A DNA stretch of 64,000 bases, taken from assembly GCA_025355105.1 (NCBI GenBank), contig JANYAE010000126.1, positions 1 through 64,000 of the forward strand, in the 5' to 3' direction. This stretch comes from Pseudomonadota bacterium. GTDB taxonomy: Bacteria; Pseudomonadota; Gammaproteobacteria; Steroidobacterales; Steroidobacteraceae. The notes under the pieces are model-generated. The model worked only from the letters and a program-made list of their open reading frames with translations. It was not told where the DNA came from and did not search any database. The position numbers were made by a program, and so were the translations under genes. Below are positions 8,843-19,150 of this stretch, piece after piece; position 1 is the first letter of the stretch, and each line of letters opens with the position of its first letter.

Positions 8843-8860
8843 CCTACTGTGAAACCCTAG
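8843..8860 (+). promoter_or_regulatory. Shared regulatory motif, site C
   Basis: CCTACTGTGAAACCCTAG, 127 bases upstream of gspG, the first gene of the secretion operon. The CTA triplets are 13 bases apart, as in the other three sites. Its distance to the gene start is almost the same as that of site D to sco. Confidence 0.5.
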
Positions 8861-8987
8861 TGCCGGCTACCGGGAAATGCGCGGAGAGGCACCCTCAACT
8901 GCCGACTGTCGGTGCCGGGCATACCGGCGGCAGTATTCGTACAAGCCGCAATCGGTCTGGCGCGGCGTCAGGCGACGGGAGAGAACC

Positions 8988-9422
8988 ATGAACGGCAGGC
9001 ACCAAGTGGGGTCGCGGGCGTCGCGCGGCTTCACGCTGCTCGAGCTGCTCGTGGTGATGGTCATCATCGGCCTGCTCGCCGGATTCGTCGCACCGCGCTA
9101 CTTCGCGCAGGTCGGGAAGTCGCAGGTCAAGGTCGCCAAGGCGCAGATCGACGCGCTCGACAAGGCGCTCGACCAGTTCCGCCTCGACGTCGGCCGTTAC
9201 CCGACGACCGAGGAAGGGCTGCAGGCGCTCGTCGCGCAGCCCAGCGGCGAGCAGGCCTGGGCCGGGCCCTACCTGAAGAAAGGTGTTCCGGCGGATCCGT
9301 GGGGGCGGCCGTACCTCTACCAGCAGCCCGGCACGCACGGCGGCGACTTCGACCTGCTCTCCTACGGCAAGGACGGCCGCGCTGGTGGTACCGGCGAGGA
9401 CGCCGACGTCACCAACTGGTAA
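8988..9422 (+). CDS. gspG: Type II secretion major pseudopilin
   Basis: A 144-residue pseudopilin. The leader ends SRASRG, followed by FTLLELLVVMVIIGLLAG, with the glycine cleavage site and the +5 glutamate of type IV prepilins. The C-terminal half has the GspG signature DVGRYPTTEEGLQALV, then DPWGRPYLYQQPG and DLLSYGKDG with an acidic end, as in calcium-binding GspG proteins. The start is the ATG with GGGAGAGA upstream; the frame is open further up without similarity. It heads an operon whose genes are spaced by 3 bases or overlap. It forms the periplasmic pseudopilus that pushes substrates through the secretin. Confidence 0.95.
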   Translation: MNGRHQVGSRASRGFTLLELLVVMVIIGLLAGFVAPRYFAQVGKSQVKVAKAQIDALDKALDQFRLDVGRYPTTEEGLQALVAQPSGEQAWAGPYLKKGVPADPWGRPYLYQQPGTHGGDFDLLSYGKDGRAGGTGEDADVTNW

Positions 9423-9425
9423 CAC

Positions 9426-10600
9426 ATGCGCTTTCGCATCACCGCCCTTGACGCCGTCCATGCCACCGCGATCTTCGAGATGGACGCGACCGACGAGCGC
9501 GACGCGCGCCGCCAGGCGCTGGCACGCGGCCTGCGCGTGCTGTCGATCGATGCCGCGCGGATCTGGGGCGCGCGCCGCGCGCGCCTCGCGCTGGTGCCCT
9601 TCAGCAACGAACTCGTCGCGCTGCTCGAGGCCGGGCTGACTCTCGTCGAGGCGATCGACGCGCTGACCGAAAAGGAACGTGATGATGCGATCCGCAGCGT
9701 CCTCGAGGGACTGCGCCGCCGGCTGTACGAGGGCCAGAGCCTTTCGGTCGCGCTGAGCGAGTTCCCGAGCAGCTTCTCGGCGCTGTACGTCGCGACCGTC
9801 CGCGCCAGCGAGAAGAGCGGCGCGATCGCCGAGGCCCTGCGCCGCTACGTCGCCTACCAGGAGCAAATCAATCTCCTCAAGAAGCGCCTGATCAACGCCT
9901 CGATCTATCCGGCGGTGCTGCTCGCCGCCGGCAGCCTGGTCGTGCTGTTCCTGGTCGGCTACGTGGTGCCGCGCTTCTCAGGCATCTACGAGGAGATGGG
10001 CGGTGAGCTGCCGTTCGCCTCGCGGATGCTGATGCAGTGGGGCCGGCTGCTCGACGCGCACGGCGTGGCGATCCTGACCGGCTTCCTGCTCAGCGCCGGG
10101 CTGCTGGCGTACGCCGCGATGCGCCCTGCCACCCGCGTTGCCGCCGGTCAAGCGCTGCTGCGCATTCCCGCGCTCGGGCGCCAGGCGCAGCTCTACCAGC
10201 TGGCGCGTCTGTATCGCACGGTGGGCATGCTGCTGCGCGGCGGCCTGCCGGTCGTGACGGCGTTCGATATGACCCGCGGCCTGCTTGCGGTCAGTGCCCA
10301 GCCGCGGCTCGCCGCCGCGACACGCGCCGTGCGCGAGGGCCGCTCGCTGACCGATGCGCTGACCGCGCAGGGGCTGACGACGCCGGTCGCCGAGCGGATG
10401 CTTCGGGTCGGCGAGAAGAGCGGCAACATGGGCGACATGATGGAACGCATCGCTGCGTTCTACGACGAGGAGCTGTCGCGCTTCGTCGACGTCGCGACCC
10501 GACTGATCGAGCCGGCGATGATGGCGGTGATCGGCCTGATCATCGGCGCGATCGTCGTCCTGATGTACTTCCCGATCTTCGAGCTCGCCGGGAGCGTCCG

Positions 10601-10604
<4 letters not shown>
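9426..10604 (+). CDS. gspF: Type II secretion inner-membrane platform protein
   Basis: A 392-residue polytopic protein. Two repeats of the T2SSF domain can be seen: LVPFSNELVALLEAGLTLVEAI and the later YRTVGMLLRGGLPVVTAFDMT. Hydrophobic segments occur around 160-190 (YPAVLLAAGSLVVLFLVGYVVP), 208-230 and near the C-terminus (MMAVIGLIIGAIVVLMYFPIF). The length is usual for GspF. It begins 3 bases after gspG, and its TGA overlaps the gspE ATG. It anchors the assembly ATPase and the pseudopilus at the inner membrane. Confidence 0.95.
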
Positions 10605-12290
<1,686 letters not shown>

Positions 12291-12310
<20 letters not shown>

Positions 12311-13106
12311 CGAGATCGCCATCTACCTCGCGCCGCGCAAGATCGCGCTCGCGCGACGCGAGCGCGGCCTCAAGCCGCGCCTCGGCGCGACCACCGAGAT
12401 CGCTGTGTCCGGCGGTCACGTCGGCGACTTTCGCCCGGCGCTGGCGCGCCTCGCCGAGGTGCTGGCCGAACCCACCTGGCACGACGCGACCGCGCGGGTC
12501 GTGGTCGCCGATCCGTGGGCGCGCTACGGCATCGTGCCGTGGCCGACGGCCCGCCTCGACGCCGACGGCCGCCTGACGCATGCGCGCTACGTCCTCGCCG
12601 ACACCTTCGGCGACGGCGTCGCCGACTGGGCGGTGACACTGGCCGACACGCCACCGGGCAGAGCCTACGTCGCTTGCGCGATGCCGACCGCGCTGCACAC
12701 CGCGCTCGAGGACGTGCTGGTCACGGCCCGCCTGAAGCTGGTGTCGCTGCAGCCGCAGCTCGTGGTCGCGTTCAATGCCTGGCGGCACCGGCTGCCGGCT
12801 GACGACGCGTGGTTCGTGAGCCTCGACGATGGCTCGCTGTCGGCGGTGCACCTCAGCAACGGCGCGTGGGACCGGGTCCACACCGCGCGACTGTCGGCGG
12901 ACTGGATGGTCGAGCTCGAGCGCCTGCAGACCTTCGGCCGCCTGACGCGGGCCGCGGGCGGCGTCGGCCGGATGCTCGTCGACGCCCCGATCTGGATGCG
13001 GCAGGGTGCCGCGGCGGGCGCTGCGGGCCTGGAGTGGCTCGCCGACGACGGCACTGGCGCTGATCAGACCCACGAGCTGGCGTTGCTGCAGCGGGTGTAC
13101 GCGTGA
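12291..13106 (+). CDS. PilM/GspL-like actin-fold assembly protein
   Basis: A 271-residue protein without a clear membrane segment. IAIYLAPRKIALARRERG resembles the first beta hairpin of actin-like PilM/GspL proteins. It continues with VVVADPWARYGIVPWP, a central VSLQPQLVVAFNAWR and a strand WFVSLDDGSLSAVHLSNG. The start is the GTG at 12291 with GGAGG upstream, giving a 20-base overlap with gspE. Position and fold suggest the cytoplasmic ring that links the ATPase to the PilN-like protein; classical GspL has an additional membrane and periplasmic part that is absent here. Sequence similarity is weak, so the call rests partly on gene order. Confidence 0.7.
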
Positions 13107-13621
13107 ACAGACCGCGTCCGCTGCGACTCGACTTCGTGGCGCCGGTGCACCGCGCGCCGGCGGCAGGCATCGCGATCGGCTTCGCTGGCGTCGCCGCCGC
13201 GGTCGCCGTCGGCCTCGCGTTCAACGGCCAGCTGCTCGAGCGCGGGCGCATCGACGCCGAGCTCGGCTCGATCAAAGTGACGCCGCGGACGGTGAATCCG
13301 GCGGTAGCGAAGTCGGCCGAGGAGGCCGAGCTGATCGGGCGCGAGCTGTCGGTGCCCTGGTCGGCGCTGCTCGCGGAACTCGAAGTGGCGAGCCGGGACT
13401 CGGCCTCGACGATCGCGCTGCTGCAGGTCGAACCGGACCCCGCCAAGCACACGGTCCGGATCACCGCCGAGGCGCGCTCGCTGCCCGACGCGCTCAGCTA
13501 CCTCGAGCGCCTGCAGCAGAGCAAGATGCTCCGCTACCCGATGCTCGAGAGCCACGAGCGCCGCAAGGACGACGCCGAGCACCCGTTCCGCATCAAGCTG
13601 GCCGCCGAGTGGCGCACGTGA
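13103..13621 (+). CDS. PilN/GspL-periplasmic-like assembly protein
   Basis: A 172-residue bitopic protein. A short cytoplasmic N-terminus (RPLRLDFVAPVHR) is followed by one membrane helix at about 22-42 (GIAIGFAGVAAAVAVGLAF), then a periplasmic ferredoxin-like domain with the pattern VTAEARSLPDALSYLERLQ-like (here ITAEARSLPDALSYLERLQ). That is the PilN arrangement. It overlaps the previous gene by 4 bases and the next by 4 bases (GTGA). It probably pairs with the PilO-like protein to form the inner-membrane alignment subcomplex. Confidence 0.7.
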   Translation: MNRPRPLRLDFVAPVHRAPAAGIAIGFAGVAAAVAVGLAFNGQLLERGRIDAELGSIKVTPRTVNPAVAKSAEEAELIGRELSVPWSALLAELEVASRDSASTIALLQVEPDPAKHTVRITAEARSLPDALSYLERLQQSKMLRYPMLESHERRKDDAEHPFRIKLAAEWRT

Positions 13622-14277
13622 GCGAGATCCGCAACAGCGCCGCGCCGGTGGCTATCGGCGCGACCGCCGCGGCGCCGCGCGCCGCGCTGCCGGCGACGCG
13701 CCGCTCAGACGCGCTCACGCCGGTACGCCGTTTCAGCGCGCGGCTGTCGAGGGAGTGGCTGCCGCATCTCGCCTGGTCGGTCGGCCGCACCGGCCGACCC
13801 GGTCTCGTCGGCATCGCACTGCTGGCCGCGAGCGTCGTATTCCTGCTGTCGACCCATCTCAAGATCGTCGACGAGGTGCAGTCGCTGCGCGCCGATCTGG
13901 CCACGGCGCGCCAGCAGTCGACGCTGGCGCCGCGGCAGGCGCCGAGCGATCCGCTGCGCGCGCTGGCCGGACTGCCGACCCGTGCCGAGATGCCGGCGCT
14001 GCTCGGTGCGCTCCTCAAGCAGGCCGACGCCGCTCATCTGACGCTCGATACGGGCAAGTACGAGACGAGCACGACCAAGACCGGCAGCGTCGTGCGCTAC
14101 AACATCACCTTCCCGGTCGTCGGACCCTACCCGCAGGTCCGCAAGTTCATCGACAGCACGCTCGAGTCGATGCCGGCCGTCGCGATCTCGGACCTGGCAT
14201 TCGAGCGCAAGTCGATCGGCGACTCAACCGTTGAGGCCCACATCCGGCTGACGATCTTCACGAGGGCCGCGCCGTGA
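13618..14277 (+). CDS. PilO/GspM-like assembly protein
   Basis: A 219-residue bitopic protein. A long, basic cytoplasmic N-terminus (about 60 residues) precedes one membrane helix around 62-80 (GLVGIALLAASVVFLLS). A coiled segment (VDEVQSLRADLATARQQ) follows, then a periplasmic domain with YNITFPVVGPYPQVRKFID, the characteristic PilO-like strand-helix. The start is the GTG at 13618 that overlaps the previous stop; nothing supports the open frame upstream. It is likely the partner of the PilN-like protein. Confidence 0.7.
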   Translation: MSEIRNSAAPVAIGATAAAPRAALPATRRSDALTPVRRFSARLSREWLPHLAWSVGRTGRPGLVGIALLAASVVFLLSTHLKIVDEVQSLRADLATARQQSTLAPRQAPSDPLRALAGLPTRAEMPALLGALLKQADAAHLTLDTGKYETSTTKTGSVVRYNITFPVVGPYPQVRKFIDSTLESMPAVAISDLAFERKSIGDSTVEAHIRLTIFTRAAP

Positions 14278-14870
14278 GCAGTGTCCGCCTCGTTCCGGCG
14301 TGGAAGGCGATCGCGCTGCCAGCTATGCCCACCCGCCGCATGCGGCGTCGCCTGCTGCTGCTTGTGCTGCTCGCCGCGGCTGCCGCGACCGCGGCGCTGT
14401 TTGCGGGTGGCGTGATCCCGAAGCCCGGCGCGCAGCGCCAGGCGCCGGACGCCGAACTGGCCGCCGCGCGCGCGCGCGCGGTGGCGAAGGCCAAGGCGAA
14501 CGCCGACCGGAAGGCGCCGGCCCCGGCGGCGCGACCGGTCGCGAGCCGAACGGCCGACGCCTCGGAGTCCGCGGCATTGTTCGCGAGCCACTCCTGGTAC
14601 ATCGCGCCGCCGCCGCCGCCGGCGATCAAACCGCCGCCGCCGCCGCCGCCGACGGCGCCGCAGTTTCCGTATAGCTTCCTCGGCAGCTACCTGCAGACGG
14701 GCGGTGCGGCCGTCTACTTCCTCGCCCGGGGCGATCGCGTGGTCGACGCACGCGTCGGCGATCGCCTCGATGGCGTCTACGAATTCGAGAGCGCCGCAAC
14801 CGGCCAGCTCGTGTTCAATTACCTGCCGCTCAACATCCGGCAGGCACTAGCGACCGGAGCCAACCCGTGA
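14274..14870 (+). CDS. PilP/GspC-like periplasmic link protein
   Basis: A 198-residue protein with one membrane helix at about 24-46 (RLLLLVLLAAAAATAALFAGG). An Ala/Lys/Arg-rich linker and a proline linker (five then seven prolines) follow, and then a small C-terminal beta domain (SFLGSYLQTGGAAVYFLARGDRVVDARVG with V-x-Y-x-F-E strands). This is the layout of PilP or of the HR domain of GspC, which connects the inner-membrane platform to the secretin encoded next. It overlaps both neighbours by 4 bases. The GTG at 14274 is used; an internal ATG at 14325 would give a shorter n-region. Confidence 0.65.
   Translation: MSSVRLVPAWKAIALPAMPTRRMRRRLLLLVLLAAAAATAALFAGGVIPKPGAQRQAPDAELAAARARAVAKAKANADRKAPAPAARPVASRTADASESAALFASHSWYIAPPPPPAIKPPPPPPPTAPQFPYSFLGSYLQTGGAAVYFLARGDRVVDARVGDRLDGVYEFESAATGQLVFNYLPLNIRQALATGANP
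14607..14651 (+). repeat. CCG trinucleotide tracts (proline linker)
   Basis: Five CCG units, nine other bases, then seven CCG units, all in frame in the PilP/GspC-like gene. They encode the polyproline linker. Changes in copy number would alter linker length without a frameshift. Confidence 0.8.
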
Positions 14871-17308
14871 TCTCGAAGCTCAAACGCCTCGGCGTGCTGC
14901 TACTGTTTGCGTTGCTCACCAGCTGCGCCGCGGACCGCATCCACCACGAGGGCTTGGCGGCGCTTGACCGCGGCGCCTATGAAGAGGGCGTCGCGAAACT
15001 CGAGGAAGCGGTCAAGACCGATCCCGGCAATCTCGAGTTCCGCCTCGATCTGCGCGCCCGCAAGGAGGCGGCGGTGCAGCGCCTGATCGCGGACGCCGAC
15101 AACGCGCGCGCCAGCGGCCGCGCCGACCTGGCGCAGACGACCTATCACCGCATCCTGGCCCTCGAGCCCGGCAACGAGCGCGCGCGCCGCGGCCTCGAGG
15201 GCGTCGAGGGCGACAAGCGCCACGCCGAGCGCACCGCGAAGGCCGAGCAGCTTTTCAAGTCGCACCAGCTGGAGCTGGCCGAAGGGGAGGTCCGCGCGGT
15301 ACTTGCCGAGGACCCGAGCTTCGGCCCCGCGGCCTCGCTCGCCGCCCGGATCGACCTCGCGCGCGGCCCGGTCAACGCCTCGCCGCGCCTGAAGGGAGCC
15401 GACAGCCGGCCGGTGACGCTGCAGTTCCGCGATGCGCCGACCAAGATGGTGTTCGAGGTGCTGGCGAGGCAAACGGGCATCAACTTCATCTTCGACAAGG
15501 ACGTGAAGTCCGATACCAAGACGACGATCTTCGTCAGCCAGGTGCCGGTTGAATCGGCGATCGACCTGATCCTGACGCAGAACCAGCTGGCGCGGCAGGT
15601 GCTGTCGGAGAACATGGTGCTCGTGTACCCGAACACGCCGGCCAAGCACAAGGACTACCAGGACGAGATCGTCCACACCTTCTACCTGACCAACGCGGCG
15701 CCGAAGGACGTCGAGTCGATGCTGAAGACCGTGCTCGCCGCGAAGACGCTGTTCGTCGACGACCGTTCCAGCACGATCGTCATGCGTGACACGCCCGAGC
15801 ACGTGCGCATGGCCGAGAAGCTGGTCGCGTCGCTCGACGTCTCCGAGCCCGAGGTCATGCTCGAGGTCGAAGTCGTCGAAATCACGCGCAGCCTGCTCGA
15901 CCAGATCGGCATCAACTACCCGACCGGCGTCAGCGCCTCGCTCGCGCCGACCAGCGGTACCACCGGCGGCACCGGCACGGTCGCCACGAACGCTGCGACC
16001 GTGCCGCTGGAGACGCTCAATCACATCAATCCGAATACGATCCTGATCTCCGCCTCGTCGCTGACCGCGAGCGTCGACCTCAAGAAGACGACCAGCCTTG
16101 GCAACGTGCTCGCCAGCCCGCGCATCCGCGCCAAGAGCAGGGAGAAGGCCAAGATCCTGATCGGCGACCGCGTTCCGGTGATCACGCAGGGCACGACGTC
16201 GACCGTCGGCGGCGCGTTCGCGACCAGCAACGTGCAGTATCTCGAGGTCGGCCTCACGCTCGACGTCCAGCCGACCGTGCACCTCGACGGCAACGTCTCG
16301 ATCAAGCTCGGCCTCGAGGTGAGCTCGATCACCGACACCGTCGACGTCGGCACCACCAAGGCCTACAAGATCGGCACGCGCAACGCGAACACGGTGCTCG
16401 AGCTGAAGGACGGCGAGACCCAGGTGCTCGCCGGGCTCATTCAGGACAGCGACCGGCGCAGTTCCTCGCACATTCCGGGGCTCGGCGACCTGCCGTTCAT
16501 CGGCAGGCTGTTCGGCTCGAACGGATCGACGGTCGACAAGAACGAGATCGTGCTGTCGATCACGCCGCGGATCATCCGCGCGCAGAGCCGCCCCTCGAGC
16601 GAAATGACCGAGTTCTGGTACGGCACGGAGTCCGGTACGCGCGCGGCGCCGTTCGTCAACGGCGCAATGAGTGCCGCGCCGAGCGCCGGCGGCCCGCCGG
16701 TGCCGGCCGGTGGCGTGAGCTTCAACTCGGGCGTCAGCGCGATCCAGGCGGCCATGCCGCCGCCGGCCGTCGTCCGCCCGGCACCGGTGCGGCTCGACTC
16801 CGCCGTGAGCGCGCCGGCGGTTGCCGGCGCCGCCGATGCAGTGGCCGAGACGGCCAGCGCCGCAGCCGACGGCGCGACCGCGCCGGCCGCGAAGTCCGCA
16901 CCACCGCCGGGCAAGCCCGTCATCACCATCGACGGACCTGACACGGCCAAGATGGGCGAGGAAATCAGCGTCGCCGTGCGGCTGGCCGCCGCGGAGGCGC
17001 TAGGCCGCGTGCGTGCGCAGGTGCGCTTCGACGCCGGCGTGCTGCAGCTCGTCAGCGCCGAGCCCGGTGACCTCGCCGCCGCGGCGGATTCGCCGAAATT
17101 GGATCTGAAACCGGGCGGAGTCCAGCTCGACCTGGCGGGGACGGCGGATGCCCCGGTCGCGGGCGGCGGCACGTTGCTCAACATGCGCTTTCGAGTGGTC
17201 GCCGCGCGACCGGTCGCGATCGCGTCGCAGGTCGTGCTCGTCGGCGCCGACGGCGTCGCGATCGCTTCGACACCGACGACACCGCTCAAGATCGCGATCA
17301 CGCCGTAG
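14867..17308 (+). CDS. gspD: Type II secretin lipoprotein with N-terminal TPRs and C-terminal cohesin-like domain
   Basis: An 813-residue outer-membrane channel. The lipobox is LLTSC with C20. TPR-like helices span about 25-175. An STN-like N0 domain (VTLQFRDAPTKMVFEVLARQ) starts near 182, followed by N1 (HTFYLTNAAPKDVESML). The secretin core at about 340-590 has VLASPRIRAKSREKAKILIGD, VPVITQGTTS and a C-terminal GLIQDSDRRSSSHIPGLGDLP. After a Gly/Ala/Pro-rich stretch (600-680), residues of about 685-813 read as a cohesin-like beta domain (ITIDGPDTAKMGEEISVAVR, VRAQVRFDAGVLQLVSAEPGD). This is unlike classical GspD but known in atypical secretins. The start is a GTG overlapping the previous stop. 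Confidence 0.93.
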   Translation: MISKLKRLGVLLLFALLTSCAADRIHHEGLAALDRGAYEEGVAKLEEAVKTDPGNLEFRLDLRARKEAAVQRLIADADNARASGRADLAQTTYHRILALEPGNERARRGLEGVEGDKRHAERTAKAEQLFKSHQLELAEGEVRAVLAEDPSFGPAASLAARIDLARGPVNASPRLKGADSRPVTLQFRDAPTKMVFEVLARQTGINFIFDKDVKSDTKTTIFVSQVPVESAIDLILTQNQLARQVLSENMVLVYPNTPAKHKDYQDEIVHTFYLTNAAPKDVESMLKTVLAAKTLFVDDRSSTIVMRDTPEHVRMAEKLVASLDVSEPEVMLEVEVVEITRSLLDQIGINYPTGVSASLAPTSGTTGGTGTVATNAATVPLETLNHINPNTILISASSLTASVDLKKTTSLGNVLASPRIRAKSREKAKILIGDRVPVITQGTTSTVGGAFATSNVQYLEVGLTLDVQPTVHLDGNVSIKLGLEVSSITDTVDVGTTKAYKIGTRNANTVLELKDGETQVLAGLIQDSDRRSSSHIPGLGDLPFIGRLFGSNGSTVDKNEIVLSITPRIIRAQSRPSSEMTEFWYGTESGTRAAPFVNGAMSAAPSAGGPPVPAGGVSFNSGVSAIQAAMPPPAVVRPAPVRLDSAVSAPAVAGAADAVAETASAAADGATAPAAKSAPPPGKPVITIDGPDTAKMGEEISVAVRLAAAEALGRVRAQVRFDAGVLQLVSAEPGDLAAAADSPKLDLKPGGVQLDLAGTADAPVAGGGTLLNMRFRVVAARPVAIASQVVLVGADGVAIASTPTTPLKIAITP

Positions 17309-17339
17309 CGCCCGGCGCCCGAGCACGGTACCGATCTCC

Positions 17340-17813
17340 ATGCAGAGCCGCGGCTTCACGATCATCGAGCTCGTGATCACGATCGCGATCGTGGCGCTGC
17401 TGGCGACCGCCGTGCTGCCGTCGGCGCAGCTCGTCTTCCAGCGGCAGCGCGAGACCGAGCTCAAGGAGTCGCTGCGCACGATCCGCACGGCGATCGACGC
17501 CTACAAGCGCGCCTTCGACGAGGGCCATATCAAGAAGGACATCGACAAGACGGGCTACCCGCCGGATCTCAACGTGCTGGTCGACGGTGTCGAGGACGTC
17601 ACCAACCCGAAGGAGGGCGTGAAGCTCTACTTCCTGCGCCGCATTCCACGCGATCCCTTCTGGCCGGATGGCACGACGCCGGCCGCGGACACCTGGGGAC
17701 TGCGCTCCTACGCGAGCCCGCCGGATGACCCCCAGCAAGGTGCCGACGTCTACGACGTCTATGCGCGCTCCGCGAAGAGCGGACTGAACGGAGTGCCCTA
17801 CCGTGAGTGGTAG
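17340..17813 (+). CDS. Type II secretion pseudopilin (second GspG-like)
   Basis: A 157-residue prepilin. A very short leader MQSRG precedes FTIIELVITIAIVALLATAVLP with the +5 glutamate. The body has a long helix (RETELKESLRTIRTAIDAYKRAF) and YPPDLNVLVDGVEDVTNP, RRIPRDPFWP and WGLRSYASPPDDP, which is a GspG-like layout. The start is the ATG directly before the leader; the frame continues upstream without meaning. It follows gspD by 31 bases and overlaps the next pseudopilin by 11 bases. Confidence 0.88.
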   Translation: MQSRGFTIIELVITIAIVALLATAVLPSAQLVFQRQRETELKESLRTIRTAIDAYKRAFDEGHIKKDIDKTGYPPDLNVLVDGVEDVTNPKEGVKLYFLRRIPRDPFWPDGTTPAADTWGLRSYASPPDDPQQGADVYDVYARSAKSGLNGVPYREW

Positions 17814-18183
17814 GCGCCGCAACGGCTTCACGCTGCTCGAGCTGCTGGTCGTCATGGCCATCATCGCGACGCTGCTGACGATTGCCGTACCGCGGTACTT
17901 CAAGTCGCTCGAGCGCTCGAAGGAGGCGGTGCTGCGCCAGGACATCGCCACGCTACGCGACTCGATCGACAAGTTCTACGGCGACACGGGCAAGTATCCG
18001 GCGACCATGGACATGCTGGTCGAGCGCAAGTACCTGCGCGCGATTCCGGTTGACCCGATCGCGAAGGCGGTCGACAAGTGGGTCGTCATCCACGCCGATG
18101 ACCCCGACGACAACGGCATCAAGGACGTCAAGAGCGGCGCCGAGGGTGCCAGCCTGGACGGCACCGCCTATGCGACCTGGTGA
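17803..18183 (+). CDS. Type II secretion pseudopilin (third GspG-like)
   Basis: A 126-residue prepilin. The leader MSGRRRNG is followed by FTLLELLVVMAIIATLLTIAVPRYF. The helix SKEAVLRQDIATLRDSIDKFYGDTGKYPATMDMLVERKYLR and DPIAKAVDKWVV are GspG-like, but it lacks the DPWG loop of the first GspG. The acidic DDPDDNGIKD may bind a cation. It starts with a GTG inside the end of the preceding gene, showing tight coupling. Confidence 0.88.
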   Translation: MSGRRRNGFTLLELLVVMAIIATLLTIAVPRYFKSLERSKEAVLRQDIATLRDSIDKFYGDTGKYPATMDMLVERKYLRAIPVDPIAKAVDKWVVIHADDPDDNGIKDVKSGAEGASLDGTAYATW

Positions 18184-18706
18184 GCAACGCCCGCGGCGCA
18201 GCGGCGGGTTCACTTACCTCGGTATCCTGTTTTTGGTGGTCCTGATCGGCCTGTTGCTGGCCGGCGCCGGCGAGGTGACGCGCACGGCCGTGCAGCGCGG
18301 CCACGAGGCCGACCTCCTGTGGGTCGGCCACCAGTATCGCGACGCGATCGGGCGCTACGTCGCGTACTACCACCGCTACCCGACGGCGCTTGCGGATCTG
18401 CTCGGCCCGGCCAGTGCCGACGCCGGCGGCGGCGGGATGGCGGCCTCACAAGGTGGCGTGGATCCGCTCGTATTCCGCGCGCTCAGGCGCCTGTACCGGG
18501 ATCCGATCACGAACACCACCGAGTGGATGGCACTACCCGCGCCGGACGGCAGCATCATGGGAGTCGCCAGTACGTCGAGGCAGATTCCGCGCAAGGTGGC
18601 CGGGTTCGACAGCGAGGATGAGGATTTCGACAAGGCCGAGAGCTACGCGGACTGGCGCTTCAGCTATACGCCCGCAGTGCTCGGCGCCGCCCGCCGCGCC
18701 CGGTAG
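18170..18706 (+). CDS. Type II secretion minor pseudopilin-like protein
   Basis: A 178-residue protein whose leader ends RRSGG before FTYLGILFLVVLIGLLLAGAGEV. The cleavage glycine and helix are kept, but the +5 glutamate is replaced (F-T-Y-L-G), the typical departure of a GspK-type minor tip pseudopilin. The body has a long helix with VGHQYRDAIGRYVAYYHRYPTALADLL and later DPITNTTEWMALPAPDGSIMGV. The start is an ATG inside the preceding gene (14-base overlap). It is likely the pseudopilus tip or initiation subunit. It is the last gene of the operon. Confidence 0.8.
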   Translation: MRPGEQRPRRSGGFTYLGILFLVVLIGLLLAGAGEVTRTAVQRGHEADLLWVGHQYRDAIGRYVAYYHRYPTALADLLGPASADAGGGGMAASQGGVDPLVFRALRRLYRDPITNTTEWMALPAPDGSIMGVASTSRQIPRKVAGFDSEDEDFDKAESYADWRFSYTPAVLGAARRAR

Positions 18707-18746
18707 ACCGGCGGCCGTCGGCCGCAAGCGCACGCCGGCGGATGGC

Positions 18747-18760
18747 CCGGCCGCGGCCGG
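18747..18760. terminator. GC palindrome after the secretion operon
   Basis: CCGGCCGCGGCCGG is a perfect palindrome 40 bases after the last pseudopilin stop. There is no T-tract. It is a candidate terminator by position only. Confidence 0.3.
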
Positions 18761-19004
18761 CACGGCGATTAATGTCAAATGACCGAGGGCTTGGCAGCGG
18801 GCCCGGCGCCGAGCGCTCGCGGAACGGCCGCGCGTGCGGACCGTCGACGGCAGCGCGCGCTCGCATGGATCTGGCCTGGCGCAGCCGCGTCCGGCGCCGC
18901 AGCCAGCGCGTGTTGAGCCCCGGATCTCGAGCGGTTCGCAGCTCGGCCGGTCGCCGCGCCATCCCTGCCGGCGCGCGCGCCGACTGTTGCAAGCCGCGAT
19001 CGAC

Positions 19005-19022
19005 CCTACGGTAAACCCCTAC
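19005..19022 (+). promoter_or_regulatory. Shared regulatory motif, site D
   Basis: CCTACGGTAAACCCCTAC, 128 bases upstream of the sco start. Like sites A-C it has CTAC and CCTA with CTA triplets 13 bases apart; further CCTA-type triplets follow (GTACCTAGCCCTACCC). It is the most CCCTA-rich of the four regions. Confidence 0.5.
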
Positions 19023-19150
19023 CTTTCGGGGTACCTAGCCCTACCCACCTCCCGGAAGGATGAACCGGATCGTACTCGGCGCTTCGAGAATGCATCTTGT
19101 TGATCGGGGAAAAAGGGGACGCGGACCATCGATCCGCGGCACAAGGATGC

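Larger units (their letters stand above)
18707..19150. other. Intergenic control region between secretion and oxidase operons
   Basis: 444 bases without a convincing gene; open frames on both strands are Arg/Ala-rich shadows. It holds a CCGGCCGCGGCCGG palindrome at 18747-18760 (possible end of the secretion transcript), the shared motif site D at 19005-19022, and AAGGA just before the sco start. A 6-bp stem with a 7-base loop (CGCGGA/TCCGCG) lies at 19120-19138 in the presumed leader of sco. Confidence 0.6.

Noticed and set aside
14607-14651. CCG repeats as a phase-variation tract
   Set aside because: The unit is three bases, in frame, so copy changes cannot switch the gene off; it simply encodes a proline linker.
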